64,000 nucleotides of DNA from VAXT01 sp963698015 (GCA_963698015.1 OY969109.1:1302001-1366000); one strand, 5' to 3'. Positions 1-8,268 are shown, counted from the stretch's first letter. A program made the numbers and translations. The notes: generated by a model not told the origin, from the letters alone.

Positions 1-1319
1 CGCGGCAGCCTCGCCAGCGTCCCATCGGCAAAGAGGATCGAGTTCCACGAGTCCTTCCAGCATTGGTTCTCGAGCCCCGTCTCCGTGTTGCGGCGCTCGT
101 ACTCGACGTAGCCGTCCCCGTCGCTATCGCCGTACTTGTCGATCCACGCCAACGCGGCGCGGGCGTTCGGCTCCAGGCGGCGCACCCGATCGACGTCCCC
201 CGTGAAGCGCTCGTACTCGTCGAGCAGGATGAGAAACAGCATCGTCCCGTCCGCACTGCCGTAGTACGGCGAGTGCGGCCGCTCCTCGAACGCGGTCAGC
301 TCGCCGAAGCGCAGCTCGTGCAGGATCTTGCCCGGCTCTTCGTCGCGGAAGTCGTCATAACCCGTGCCCTGCAGCGAAGCGAGCACGTCGAGCGTGCTCG
401 CAGCCAACTCCGGCACGACGTGCAGCGCCTGGTAGCTCGTGATCAGGCTGTCGCGGCCGAAAAGCGTCTGGAACCAGGGCAAGCCGGCCGCGGGAACGGC
501 CACCTTCGAACTCTCATCGGGATAGAAGCGGAGCGCCGCCAGATCCACGAGGCTGCGCGCGTACGTCAGTTTCAGCGGCTCCCAATCGGTCTCCAGCTCC
601 GGGGCGACAGCAAGAAGCTCCGAAACCGTCGGATGAGTTCCCACCTCGCTCCGCGAAGCGGCGCGCGGCTGCGACTCGTCATGTGGGCTGTAGCGCGTCC
701 GGTCATGACCCGTGGGCGTGCCGTCGACCGCCGTCACGACTTCGATCCACGTGCTCCACGTGCCCTGAGGTGCGATCGTCGGGCGGAAGGCGATTCGGTC
801 CTCCGTGACCTCGGCGTCTTCGTCGTGCGGCCTGATCCATGTCTCGCGGATGTAGCCGCCCCGCTCGTAGCCGAGGACGAGGACGCCGTCCTCGATGCGA
901 GCAAACGTCTCCCCCGGTTTCTCGATCGTCGCGTCCTTGACCTCGAACAGATCCGCGAAATCGGCGCCGACGACGATCGCGATCTCCGGTCGGATCGGCT
1001 CCGTCCCGTGGTTCAGGACACTGAGCTCCTCGAAGAACCCGTCCCCGACGATGCGCCGCCGGATGACCGAAAGCGTCGCATCCGTGTACTCCGAGCCGGT
1101 GCCCGGGACGAGGAAGAAGTGCGCCGAGAACGACTTCGTGTCGTCCGTCGACAACGGAGCGAGGCTCAGGCCGTCGATCGTCAGCAGCCAGCGAGACAGG
1201 TGACGGGTGTCTCGGTGAAAGAGCCCGTGCGGCTCTCCCGGTGCCGCGTCGACGTCACCGTTGCGTCGACCGACGACGAACGTGTTCCCCTCGAGGATGC
1301 TGACGGTGTCGAAGTTCAT
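1..1319 (-). CDS. Glycogen debranching enzyme (amylo-alpha-1,6-glucosidase family), C-terminus cut by window edge
   Basis: The frame is open from the ATG at 1319 to the window edge, about 439 residues. It should trim alpha-1,6 branches of glycogen-like glucans in the cytoplasm. The N-terminal beta-sandwich (FVVGRRNGD, then GLFHRDTRHLSRW) and the start of the (alpha/alpha)6 barrel (PWFQTLFGRDSLITS; GDGYVEYERR; CWKDSWNS) match the complete paralogue at 27051-29114 segment by segment. The barrel and active-site acids further on are outside the window. A three-copy GGCAG operator array lies about 120 bp upstream, so this copy is likely stress-controlled, unlike the paralogue. Family assignment is firm; the exact substrate is inferred. 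Confidence 0.9.
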   Translation of the reverse strand, partial: MNFDTVSILEGNTFVVGRRNGDVDAAPGEPHGLFHRDTRHLSRWLLTIDGLSLAPLSTDDTKSFSAHFFLVPGTGSEYTDATLSVIRRRIVGDGFFEELSVLNHGTEPIRPEIAIVVGADFADLFEVKDATIEKPGETFARIEDGVLVLGYERGGYIRETWIRPHDEDAEVTEDRIAFRPTIAPQGTWSTWIEVVTAVDGTPTGHDRTRYSPHDESQPRAASRSEVGTHPTVSELLAVAPELETDWEPLKLTYARSLVDLAALRFYPDESSKVAVPAAGLPWFQTLFGRDSLITSYQALHVVPELAASTLDVLASLQGTGYDDFRDEEPGKILHELRFGELTAFEERPHSPYYGSADGTMLFLILLDEYERFTGDVDRVRRLEPNARAALAWIDKYGDSDGDGYVEYERRNTETGLENQCWKDSWNSILFADGTLARLP

Positions 1320-1437
1320 CGTCGTCGGCTGCTCACGTAGTCGCTACGTGATCTCGTCGCAGGAAGTCGGCGACATTCAGCAGGCGCTTGCCGTAGAGGT
1401 CGGTGTGGTCACGTGATCCGAAGCCTCCCGCGCGCCG

Positions 1438-1475
1438 CTGCCACCACGCTGCCACCCATTCCGCGCCTGCTGCCA
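1438..1475 (-). promoter_or_regulatory. GGCAG triple-repeat operator array A
   Basis: Reading toward the debranching gene (minus strand), TGGCAG occurs at 1475-1470, 1454-1449 and 1443-1438. Steps are 21 then 11 bp, the same geometry as five other arrays in the window. The last hexamer is about 120 bp from the start codon at 1319. A TCGGAT hexamer lies 16 nt downstream and could be a -10, but that is weak. The 250-bp gap 1320-1569 holds nothing else convincing. Confidence 0.75.
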
Positions 1476-1569
1476 TACGCTCGGCTCGACTCCGAGCGCG
1501 GAGCGCCGAATGCGCGCGCAGCGCTCCGAGCAGACGATCGCGCCTTGTCAGCAAGCGCCCCCGATTCCG

Positions 1570-2169
1570 CTAAGGCCCGCCGCGGTCTGGCGTCAGCCGC
1601 GCCCTGACGTGCAGCGTCGACGGCGCTCGGATCATTCCGAGCGGGCTGAACGTCATCCCGAGCTCCCGTTGGTCAACCGTGGTCGTCGCCTCGATCTCGA
1701 GATCGTCGCCGGCTTCCCGCACCCTCGCACCGAATGCAACCGGGACCGTCCGTGCCGCGGCCTCGAGGTGGCCGACCACCGCCAGCGTTCCGCCGAGGTC
1801 GTTGACCAAGGTCGAGGTGAATCGCACCTGCGGATGCGCGCGGACGTTGAAAAAGCGCTCCGCACGCAGGTGCCTGTCGCGGGTGCCGTTGCCTGTGTCG
1901 AGACTGTCAGCATCGATCGCCAGCTCGATCGCAAGCACATCCTCGGAATCCCGGCCGTAGAAACCGTGGAAGCGGTCGAAATGTCCGACGACGGTACTGA
2001 GGCCCCAGAACGTCGGGACCCGGAACTCGACGATGGAGCGCGCCGAGTCGAGCTTCCACCGGCGCGGCGCCGTTGTTTGCGTCCGGTCACTCCCAGCGGG
2101 CCGCACCTCTCGAGCGTCAACGCCGCCGCGGCGAGCTGCCGGCGGCTTTTCGAACGTGGTCTTCGGCAT
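1570..2169 (-). CDS. YceI family protein
   Basis: 199 aa. YceI proteins are small lipocalin-like beta-barrels that bind isoprenoid or amphiphilic lipids and are often induced by acid, osmotic or oxidative stress. The region after residue 40 has the family pattern: WKLDSARSIVEFRVPTFWG, the VGHFDRFHG turn, SLDTGN...RDRHLRAERFF, the strand ending in VRFTST, and a C-terminal ELGM segment. The start at 2169 follows GGAAGGAG by about 10 nt. There is no signal peptide, so the protein should stay cytoplasmic; the first 40 residues are a basic, unstructured lead. It has its own operator array (2222-2260) and is divergent from the PRC-barrel operon. Confidence 0.85.
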   Translation of the reverse strand: MPKTTFEKPPAARRGGVDAREVRPAGSDRTQTTAPRRWKLDSARSIVEFRVPTFWGLSTVVGHFDRFHGFYGRDSEDVLAIELAIDADSLDTGNGTRDRHLRAERFFNVRAHPQVRFTSTLVNDLGGTLAVVGHLEAAARTVPVAFGARVREAGDDLEIEATTTVDQRELGMTFSPLGMIRAPSTLHVRARLTPDRGGP

Positions 2170-2221
2170 CGTCCTGCTCTCCTTCCGTGTCTTGGTTCCG
2201 AAGGGAGCGTCTCGGAGGCCG

Positions 2222-2260
2222 CTGCCAGATCGCTGCCGTCGGGCGCGGCGCTTGCTGCCG
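2222..2260 (-). promoter_or_regulatory. GGCAG triple-repeat operator array upstream of yceI
   Basis: Minus-strand hexamers CGGCAG (2260-2255), CGGCAG (2238-2233) and TGGCAG (2227-2222) point toward YceI with steps of 22 and 11 bp. The final hexamer is about 53 bp from the YceI start. It is back to back with the plus-strand array at 2275-2312, so the divergent genes each have their own array. Confidence 0.8.
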
Positions 2261-2274
2261 CGGCACGACATGCG

Positions 2275-2312
2275 TGGCAGTAGCGGCGGCACCCGCGGCA
2301 GCAGCCTGGCAG
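2275..2312 (+). promoter_or_regulatory. GGCAG triple-repeat operator array upstream of the PRC-barrel operon
   Basis: Plus-strand hexamers TGGCAG (2275-2280), CGGCAG (2296-2301) and TGGCAG (2307-2312), steps 21 and 11 bp, point toward the PRC-barrel gene at 2434. The leader between the array and the start is about 120 bp. Confidence 0.8.
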
Positions 2313-2433
2313 CGGCTTTCGACACGGTCTGCCTGGATCGAAACCCACGACGGAGGAGCGTGATGATCGCGCCTGTGCTCAAGGGAGAGATCGATGGAGT
2401 CCGCACGAACCTCGAGACGAGGTTCTGCGGCGG

Positions 2434-3177
2434 ATGAGACTCGAGATCGGTGGCCGCGTCGACTGCAGCGACGGCACGTTCGGCGAGCTCGCCGACGTCG
2501 TGATCGATCCAACGACGAAGCGGGTCACGCACCTGGTCGTCAAGGCCGAGGGGCAGCCCTCGGTCGAACGACTCGTCCCCATCGAGCTTGCCGACCGCGG
2601 TGACGGGACGCGTCGAGTGGTTACCCTGCGGGCGACGGCCAAGGAGGTCGGCAGCCTTCCCCCGGTGCAGGAGGTGGCCTACGTGCAGCTGGGCGACTTC
2701 CCGCTCGACGATCCCGACTGGGACGTCGGCATCAAGGAGGTATACGCGCTCCCGTACTACCCGGCGTACGACGTCGAGCCCGGGCCACTCGACGTCTCCA
2801 TCATGTACGACCGCATCCCGAAGGGCGGCGTCGAGATACGCCGCGCCAGCGATGTGTACTCCGCCGAGCGACACCACCTCGGACATGTGGACGGCCTGAT
2901 CGTCGACCGCGACGAGCACATCACGCACGTCGTGCTCGAGCGCGGGCACCTCTGGGGCCGGCGCGAGGTCACGATTCCAATCGGCGCTGTCGCGAAGGTC
3001 GAGACCGACGATGTGACGTTGAGCCTGACGAAGGATCAGGTCGGCTCGCTTCCCGAGGTGTCCGTTCGGCGCTGGCCGACGTCGAGTGGTAAGGCGCGCG
3101 ACGCCGCCGCCGGACGGGAGCAGCCCATCCAGACACAAGGTGCAGGAACCACAACAGAGGAGGCCCACGATGAGTGA
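2434..3177 (+). CDS. Protein with two PRC-barrel domains
   Basis: 247 aa, soluble. PRC-barrel domains are small beta-barrels found in RimM, photosynthetic reaction centre H subunits and many stand-alone stress proteins. The first copy (about residues 1-75) has the motif GRVDCSDGTFGELADVVIDP and THLVVKA. The second (about 130-205) has GHVDGLIVDRDEHITHVVLERG. A P- and Y-rich linker joins them, and the last 30 residues are disordered. It is first in an operon with a coiled-coil gene (8-bp overlap) and an AI-2E transporter. Upstream is a GGCAG array. Role unknown; domain call firm. Confidence 0.85.
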   Translation: MRLEIGGRVDCSDGTFGELADVVIDPTTKRVTHLVVKAEGQPSVERLVPIELADRGDGTRRVVTLRATAKEVGSLPPVQEVAYVQLGDFPLDDPDWDVGIKEVYALPYYPAYDVEPGPLDVSIMYDRIPKGGVEIRRASDVYSAERHHLGHVDGLIVDRDEHITHVVLERGHLWGRREVTIPIGAVAKVETDDVTLSLTKDQVGSLPEVSVRRWPTSSGKARDAAAGREQPIQTQGAGTTTEEAHDE

Positions 3178-3685
3178 GGTGGTAACGGACTACCGGCTCG
3201 TCGAGGCGCGCAGCCACCGCGAGAGCCTCGAGGAGGATGCGCGAGGCAGCGCTGAGGAGCATGCGCGAATCAGACGCCACCTCGACGCCGTCCGCGCGGC
3301 CGAGGCATCCGCCGCCGAAGCCGCACGCGGGACGCGTGACCGGTTCGAGGACGCGCTCGAGGACCTCGGAACGAGGCTTGTGATCGCGCGTCACCGACTG
3401 GTCGCAGAGCTCACCAACGACCGCCGGCTGTTCGAGCGCGCCGTCGAGGCGGAGCTTCGCGAGTGGCGCGTTTACGGCGAGCGCCTGCGACAAAGAGCGG
3501 CTGCCAAGGGCGGCAGCGCTGCCGAGCGGTCGCAGCTCGCACTCGCCGAGCTCGAGTCGCGCAATGACGAGGTCGCGAGGCGTCTGCGTGAGATGCGAAC
3601 CGCATCGGATGAGACCTGGCGGGAGCGCAGGGAGCGCGTCGATGCAGCGCTCGATGAACTGGAGCACGCAGCGGACGCGCTCTAG
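3170..3685 (+). CDS. Coiled-coil protein, family 1, copy A
   Basis: 171 aa, almost entirely charged alpha-helix rich in E, R and A. I recognise no named domain. The start at 3170 follows AGAGGAGG and overlaps the PRC-barrel gene by 8 bp. It is clearly homologous to the protein at 7579-8112: both share an F-E-x-x-x-E/D-x-x-x-R-x-x-x-A block followed by an ERAVEAEL-REW-VYGERL-type segment and end in a D-L-E-x-x-A-D helix. Both copies sit beside membrane proteins under GGCAG arrays, so a structural or membrane-associated stress role is plausible but unproved. Confidence 0.75.
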   Translation: MSEVVTDYRLVEARSHRESLEEDARGSAEEHARIRRHLDAVRAAEASAAEAARGTRDRFEDALEDLGTRLVIARHRLVAELTNDRRLFERAVEAELREWRVYGERLRQRAAAKGGSAAERSQLALAELESRNDEVARRLREMRTASDETWRERRERVDAALDELEHAADAL

Positions 3686-4807
3686 GTGTACGGCCCAGCG
3701 GATGAAGAGCGGGTGGTCGGGGCAGATTCCGGCTCGGGGGTCAGGGAGATCGTTCGGTCCGAGATCAATGTCTCGATCTCGATCCGGACGATCCTGCTAG
3801 TCGCGGGCGTCGTCGCCGTGGCGTGGGCACTCGCGTCGATCGCGGACGTCCTTCTCGTGATCTTCGTATCGCTCTTCGGCGTCGCTGTTCTCTCGCCGGT
3901 GGTGAGTGCCATGGAGCGGCGGTTGGGCTGGAGTCGGGGTTGGTGCTCTGCGGTGCTCGTACTGGCGATCGTGCTCCTCGCCGGTGTCCTCGCGTTGGTC
4001 CTCGTGCAGGCGATCAGCGGCTCAGTGCGCGGGTTCAGCGACGACCTGCCACAGATCGTCGACAAGGCCAGGCACAGCGATCTCGGCAACTTCGTCAACA
4101 GCGGGAGTGACTCGCTCGACACGTTGAGGAAGCACGTGAGCGACATCGCCAATGGGGTGGGAAAGGTGTCGGGCGGCGTCGCCCATGTCGGAGCCTCGGC
4201 CTTCGGGGCGGTCACGCTCGCCTTCTCGGTCGTCTTCCTGACGATTTTCGGCCTGATCGACGGACCGCGCTGGCGAGACTGGATCGGGAGCCTGCTGTAT
4301 CGGGACAAGCGGGAGCGGTACCTGCGAGTCACGGACCGGATCATCCACACGACCTCGCGCTACATGCTCGGCAACCTGGCCATCTCTGTGATCTGCGGGA
4401 CGGTCTACGGCGTCAGCGCGTTGGTTCTCGACCTTCCCTACCCGCTCGCCCTGGCCGTCATCGCGGGGATCCTCGACCTCATCCCCACCATCGGCGCGAC
4501 TATCGCGGGCATCATCATCGGAATCGTCGCGCTGTCGGTCAGCCTCGAAGCCTTGATCGCCTTCGTGATCATCATGGTCATCTACCAGCAGATCGAGAAC
4601 TACATTTTGCAGCCGACGATCATCGGCAAGGCCGCGCAGCTCTCCGGCTTCACCGTGCTTGCCAGCGTCCTGGCGTTCGGAGCGCTCTTCGGGTTGATCG
4701 GGGCGATCATCGGCGTGCCGATTGCGGCGGGTCTCCAGATCGTCGCGGAGGAGCTCACTGCCGGCAGGAGGGCTCGCATATCTGTCGCGGACGCCGCGAA
4801 CAAGTAG
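3686..4807 (+). CDS. AI-2E family transporter (PerM/TqsA-like)
   Basis: 373 aa integral membrane protein. The family includes TqsA (autoinducer-2 export) and Na+/H+ antiporter-like members; substrate cannot be told from sequence. Hydrophobic segments start near residue 30, and the C-terminal half carries the diagnostic D-L-I-P-T-I-G loop, the YQQIENYILQP motif and a GALFGLIGAIIGVP hairpin. A large soluble segment lies between the second and third helices. The GTG start abuts the stop of the coiled-coil gene, so translation is coupled. A C-terminal fragment of a related transporter survives at 13277-13624. Confidence 0.88.
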   Translation: MYGPADEERVVGADSGSGVREIVRSEINVSISIRTILLVAGVVAVAWALASIADVLLVIFVSLFGVAVLSPVVSAMERRLGWSRGWCSAVLVLAIVLLAGVLALVLVQAISGSVRGFSDDLPQIVDKARHSDLGNFVNSGSDSLDTLRKHVSDIANGVGKVSGGVAHVGASAFGAVTLAFSVVFLTIFGLIDGPRWRDWIGSLLYRDKRERYLRVTDRIIHTTSRYMLGNLAISVICGTVYGVSALVLDLPYPLALAVIAGILDLIPTIGATIAGIIIGIVALSVSLEALIAFVIIMVIYQQIENYILQPTIIGKAAQLSGFTVLASVLAFGALFGLIGAIIGVPIAAGLQIVAEELTAGRRARISVADAANK

Positions 4808-4835
4808 CCGGCGCGACGGTTGAGGCCGCCCCTGG

Positions 4836-5840
4836 CTAGGCCTTCGGTGCCTCCACGTCGGCCCGCCCGTCTGGCTGCTCGGTCGGCTTCCTCGAGAGGA
4901 GCGCCTTGACCTGCGAGAATCCGAACACCCAGAGCATCAGGGTCAGCCCGAGAAGCACGTTCCAGACCGCCAGGATCGAGTCCTGCGTAATCGAGAAGGC
5001 CGCCACGCTGCCGGTCGGGGCGAGGCTTCTCAGCGTCGCGACGTCCAGCGCCTGCGTCTGCCCGACGCCGCCGGGGGTGATCGCGAAGATCCCCGAGAGC
5101 ATGTGGGACGAGGCGACCAGGAAGACGGTGAACGCGGTGATCGGAATCCCGAAGGCGGCCATGAAGACGACGTTGACGCCGATCCGAAAGCAGTAGGAGA
5201 CGGCGGACGGCAGCGCCACCTCGCGCGCGTAGCGGCGCCAGTCGCTGAAGATCGCGGCGCCCTGCTTCGCCTTCCGCCATTGCCCCTCGATCTTCGGCTT
5301 CAGGCGAGGCCACAGCACGTAGAGCACCACGAGCACCGCCAGGCCGACGAGTGGGATCAGGAGCGGGTGTGCGGCGAAGAAGCCGCCCGTCTCGTCGGAC
5401 GGCGACCCCTTCGAGACCGTGCGCGGGCGGAAGAGCGCTGTGCAGATCACGATCACCACGCTTACGGCCGTGAAGAACAGCGACTGCACGACCGCGGCCG
5501 AGGTCACCCCGGCGACCGACGAGCCGCGAATGCTCGACCGGAAGAGCCCGATCATCGCCGCGGTTCCGGCCTGGGCGGGGGTGATCGCGTTGATCGCCGT
5601 CCCTCCCTGCGACGCGGCCCAGGCCGTCCTGAAGCGCAGCCCGCTCTGCGGGTACGCAGCCCGGAGGATGTTGCGCCAGGCTAGTCCGATGAACGCCGAC
5701 TCCGACGTCTTCAGCACCAGCGCGAGCACGAGCCAGTAGACCGAGACGTCGCCGATGCGCTCGAAGACGCCAACGATCCATCCGCCTAGATCACCCAGCA
5801 GAGCGAACACCCTCTTCGTAACTATCGCTCCAATCACCAT
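4836..5840 (-). CDS. Flippase-like / lysylphosphatidylglycerol synthase transmembrane region protein (UPF0104)
   Basis: 334 aa, about eight membrane helices. This superfamily moves or modifies membrane lipids; members lacking the catalytic domain, like this one, are usually called flippase-like. Motifs include the GGTAINAITPAQAG turn and the ITPGGVGQTQALD loop near residue 250, both hallmarks of the family. I chose the ATG at 5840; a longer frame exists but its N-terminus is Arg/Pro-rich and unlikely. It is last in the seven-gene unit that starts at 8112. A truncated near-copy of its C-terminal third lies at 15906-16338. Confidence 0.82.
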   Translation of the reverse strand: MVIGAIVTKRVFALLGDLGGWIVGVFERIGDVSVYWLVLALVLKTSESAFIGLAWRNILRAAYPQSGLRFRTAWAASQGGTAINAITPAQAGTAAMIGLFRSSIRGSSVAGVTSAAVVQSLFFTAVSVVIVICTALFRPRTVSKGSPSDETGGFFAAHPLLIPLVGLAVLVVLYVLWPRLKPKIEGQWRKAKQGAAIFSDWRRYAREVALPSAVSYCFRIGVNVVFMAAFGIPITAFTVFLVASSHMLSGIFAITPGGVGQTQALDVATLRSLAPTGSVAAFSITQDSILAVWNVLLGLTLMLWVFGFSQVKALLSRKPTEQPDGRADVEAPKA

Positions 5841-5878
5841 GAGACGCGCCCCGACGCGCCTTGGATCGCGGAGAGGCT

Positions 5879-6286
5879 TCAGTCCAGCAGAGGCAGCTGG
5901 TCGAGCGCGTCGGCTACGTGCATGAGGCCCTCCTCGTCGAGCACGAACAGGCTCCCACCGAGGAGGTCGAGCGTGTCGCACATCACGAGCGACACGCTCG
6001 ACTTAGACGCACGCACGCCGCGGAGTGCCTGGGCGAAACGCGCAAGGACGTCGCCGCCCGACTCACCCGACACACGCGGCGCGAGCAGCGGCTCCTCGAG
6101 CGTGAAGACCCAGCGGTCTCCCACGGCGCTCGCCGCCGCCTGCCGCGCGCGATCTGTCGGGCTCGTGACGACAAGGTCGATCGGATGCGGGAGCTCGGCA
6201 GCGCTCCGCCTCGCCTCCTCCGGCCTGAGCGCCGACGCCAGGAGGAACCTGCGGTCCCTCGCGTTCTCTCCCCAGCTCGCTTCCAT
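5879..6286 (-). CDS. Degenerate histidine-phosphatase-like protein
   Basis: 135 aa. The segment TSPTDRARQAA followed by EEPLLAPR resembles SixA/phosphoglycerate mutase phosphatases, where S-P-x-x-R-A-x-Q-T follows the RHG motif. Here the N-terminal RHG with the catalytic histidine is absent and the second catalytic histidine is not evident, so it is probably a non-catalytic relative. The start at 6286 follows GAGGAGGT by 7 nt and lies 14 bp after the UspA stop, in an operon. Function unknown; family call moderate. Confidence 0.6.
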   Translation of the reverse strand: MEASWGENARDRRFLLASALRPEEARRSAAELPHPIDLVVTSPTDRARQAAASAVGDRWVFTLEEPLLAPRVSGESGGDVLARFAQALRGVRASKSSVSLVMCDTLDLLGGSLFVLDEEGLMHVADALDQLPLLD

Positions 6287-6300
6287 TCGGTCACACCTCC

Positions 6301-6759
6301 TCAGCGCACGACCAGCACGTCGCACGGCGCCTCGACGACGAGTTCAGCGCTGACCGAGCCGAAGAGGAGGCGTTTGATCAATCCGCGGTGGCGGGAGCCG
6401 ACCACGACGAGGTCGGCGCCGTCGCGCGCGGCGTCGAGGATGGCCGCGGCCGGCTGGCCGACCTGCTTGGCCGTCGTCGCGTCCACTCCGCGGCCGCGCA
6501 GTTCCTCCGCCGCTTCCTCGAGCAGGCGGCGATGGCTCTGCTCTTCGCCGGGATCGACAAGGCCCGCATACCGAGGCTCCTTGTAGATCGGCTCCGCAAC
6601 GCTGACGACCGCCACCTGACTCGGCACCGCAGACGCGATCTCGCCGACTCGATCGAGTGCGTGCTTCGCCTCGGCGGAGCCGTCGTAGCAGAGCAGGATG
6701 CGCCGCCGTGGCGGCGTTGCTTCCTGCGAGCTCGGCGTCGGATGCACGTCGGGTGCCAT
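6301..6759 (-). CDS. Universal stress protein (UspA family)
   Basis: 152 aa soluble protein of the Usp fold. After a 19-residue disordered lead it begins RRILLCYDGSAEA with the ATP-contacting Asp, and ends with the nucleotide motif G-S-R-H-R-G...F-G-S-V-S (G-2x-G-9x-G-S) before a CDVLVV strand. ATP-binding Usp proteins act in starvation, hypoxia or oxidative stress. It sits 7 bp after HdeD and 14 bp before the phosphatase-like gene, in the operon controlled from the array at 8160-8197. A second Usp lies at 60660-61079. Confidence 0.9.
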   Translation of the reverse strand: MAPDVHPTPSSQEATPPRRRILLCYDGSAEAKHALDRVGEIASAVPSQVAVVSVAEPIYKEPRYAGLVDPGEEQSHRRLLEEAAEELRGRGVDATTAKQVGQPAAAILDAARDGADLVVVGSRHRGLIKRLLFGSVSAELVVEAPCDVLVVR

Positions 6760-6766
6760 CGCGTCG

Positions 6767-7420
6767 CTACGAGGTCGCCGCTGCGCGCGGTCGCGCCGGT
6801 GCGGTGCCTGCGTCAGCGGCGCCGTGCTGGATCTCGCGCACCTGGAACGCGAGCACGATGTCCCTGACGCCTCGGATCAGCGCGAACGCCGCTACCCAAG
6901 CGACGAGCAGGATGGCGCTTCGACCCCAGTAGCCGGCTGCCCAGAGGCCGAGCGCAAGCTCGATGATCCCGCCGACCAGCTGCAACCACCAGGCATCGTT
7001 CTCGCGCCGCGCCGAGATCGCGTAGATGATGTCGAACGCGCCGGCGAAGACGAGCACGAAGCTGAACACCGCGGCCAACGCCGCGAACGTGTTGCCGGGA
7101 TGGACGAACGCGACGATCGCCGCCGTAATGAACGCAACCGCGAGAACCGCGTTCAGCACCTTCCACCAGCCTTGCGCGAGGAACATCATCCCGATCTCGG
7201 CGACGCCCGCGGCGAGCGCGACGAAGCCGAAGAGCAGCGCGATCGAGGAGACGGACGTGTAGTCGAACCGAAGCACGATCAGCGACACGACCATCCAGGC
7301 GATGCCTGTGATCAGGAACAACCACCACGGCGGCAGCGCGCGCGCGAGCGTGCGGCGCCCCATGTCGAACGGTGACAGCAGCGCCGACTCGTGTTTGTAG
7401 TTGGAAACCGTCTGGCTCAT
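6767..7420 (-). CDS. HdeD family membrane protein
   Basis: 217 aa with six predicted membrane helices in three hairpins, the layout of E. coli HdeD, a membrane protein of the acid-resistance region. Typical blocks are LITGIAWMVVS, FGFVALAAGVAEI, and W-LLLVGGI-E-type repeats. The start at 7420 follows AGGAGGATGAAGCG and overlaps the stop of the preceding 44-aa gene as ATGA. Cellular role is membrane-located stress tolerance by analogy only. Confidence 0.85.
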   Translation of the reverse strand: MSQTVSNYKHESALLSPFDMGRRTLARALPPWWLFLITGIAWMVVSLIVLRFDYTSVSSIALLFGFVALAAGVAEIGMMFLAQGWWKVLNAVLAVAFITAAIVAFVHPGNTFAALAAVFSFVLVFAGAFDIIYAISARRENDAWWLQLVGGIIELALGLWAAGYWGRSAILLVAWVAAFALIRGVRDIVLAFQVREIQHGAADAGTAPARPRAAATS

Positions 7421-7551
7421 CGCTTCATCCTCCTGTCTGTGTCGTTTCTCCGCCACGCGAGCAGGCCCTTGCCGACACCTGCGCGCACCATCAACACGCC
7501 GACGCCCATCGCGACGAGCGCGGGCACGAGAATCGGGTCCGTTATTGGCAT
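7417..7551 (-). CDS. 44-residue membrane peptide translationally coupled to hdeD
   Basis: ATG at 7551 follows AGAGGAG by 8 nt. The peptide is MPITDPILVPALVAMGVG..., one hydrophobic helix (about residues 6-32) and a basic tail rich in R and K, so probably a single-pass membrane protein with the tail inside. Its stop overlaps the hdeD start as ATGA. It lies 27 bp downstream of the coiled-coil gene. The ribosome site, the coupling and the good codon use argue it is real. Family unknown. Confidence 0.65.
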   Translation of the reverse strand: MPITDPILVPALVAMGVGVLMVRAGVGKGLLAWRRNDTDRRMKR

Positions 7552-7578
7552 TGGTCTCTCCTCTCGCTCCCTAAGGCA

Positions 7579-8112
7579 TCAGTTGAACTTCGCGGAGACC
7601 TCATCGGCCTTCCGCTCCAGGTCGTCGCGCGCCGCCGCGATCCGCTTCTTTTGCTCGTCCCATGCCTCGCCCGACGCGCTGCGGGCGTCGGCCAGCTGTT
7701 CGGCCAGCGTGTTCCGCCGCCGCCTCAAATCGCTGATCGCCGCCTCGGACTGCTCACGCGCGCTCGCTGCGCGCAGCGCGGTCTGCGCCTGCAGCCGCTC
7801 GAAGTAGGTATCCCAGCTGTGTAGCTCGTTCTCGAGAGCGTCCGCGAACTTCTTGTGATTGTCTGCAAGGTCCGCGGCCAGTGAGCTCTGGGCGACACGG
7901 AATCTGGCCTCGAACTGCTCGAACTTCTCATCGAAGGCCTCAGCCCCGTCGTGCGCAGCCGCACGGGCAGACGCCTCCTGCTGGCGCAGTGCGCCGAGCT
8001 GACGCTGGATCCGCGACTTCGCCTCGCCTTCACCAGCACGCGCCTTCGTCTCGAGCCCGTCGATCTGGTGGCCCATCTCCGCGAGCCGCTCCTCGAACGT
8101 CGTGGTCGGCAT
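7579..8112 (-). CDS. Coiled-coil protein, family 1, copy B
   Basis: 177 aa, nearly all helical and highly charged, no membrane segment. It is a paralogue of the protein at 3170-3685 along its central 100 residues (F-x-x-R-F-x-V-A-x-x-x-L-A-A-D-L-A-D-N, then W-D-T-Y-F-E-R-L). The start follows AAAGGAG by about 5 nt. It is the first gene of a minus-strand unit continuing with the 44-aa peptide, hdeD, usp, the phosphatase-like gene and the flippase. The array at 8160-8197 is 48 bp upstream. Function unknown. Confidence 0.75.
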   Translation of the reverse strand: MPTTTFEERLAEMGHQIDGLETKARAGEGEAKSRIQRQLGALRQQEASARAAAHDGAEAFDEKFEQFEARFRVAQSSLAADLADNHKKFADALENELHSWDTYFERLQAQTALRAASAREQSEAAISDLRRRRNTLAEQLADARSASGEAWDEQKKRIAAARDDLERKADEVSAKFN

Positions 8113-8159
8113 GACACTCCTTTCGTTTGCGATCGGCTATCCAACGGTCGCGTACCGGA

Positions 8160-8197
8160 CTGCCAGGCGGCTGCCACACGTGCGGCCTCGACTGCCA
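8160..8197 (-). promoter_or_regulatory. GGCAG triple-repeat operator array B
   Basis: Minus-strand TGGCAG at 8197-8192, 8176-8171 and 8165-8160, steps 21 and 11 bp: all three are perfect copies. A TGGATA hexamer 16 nt downstream is a reasonable -10 candidate, putting the last repeat over the -35 position. Two further copies (CGGCAG at 8239-8234 and TGGCAG at 8254-8249) lie upstream at less regular spacing. Confidence 0.85.
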
Positions 8198-8268
8198 CCT
8201 GGCACTGCTCGGCGCTCGCGGCGAGGCTCGGGGCTGCCGCGCAGCGCGCTGCCAGCCGACCGTGCGGC

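Noticed and set aside
63..1340. Long plus-strand frame over the left-edge debranching gene
   Set aside because: It is the Arg/Val-rich antisense shadow of a clear glycosidase frame.
1333..1554. 73-residue minus-strand frame between YceI and the debranching gene
   Set aside because: It contains the whole of operator array A and has an Arg/Ala-rich composition typical of a random GC-rich frame; no ribosome site is seen.
8160..8197. Reading the arrays as Pho boxes (CTGCCA resembles PhoB's CTGTCA)
   Set aside because: The CTGCCA reading points away from the genes, whereas PhoB repeats point toward them; the pit-DUF47 phosphate genes at 21-22 kb have no array.
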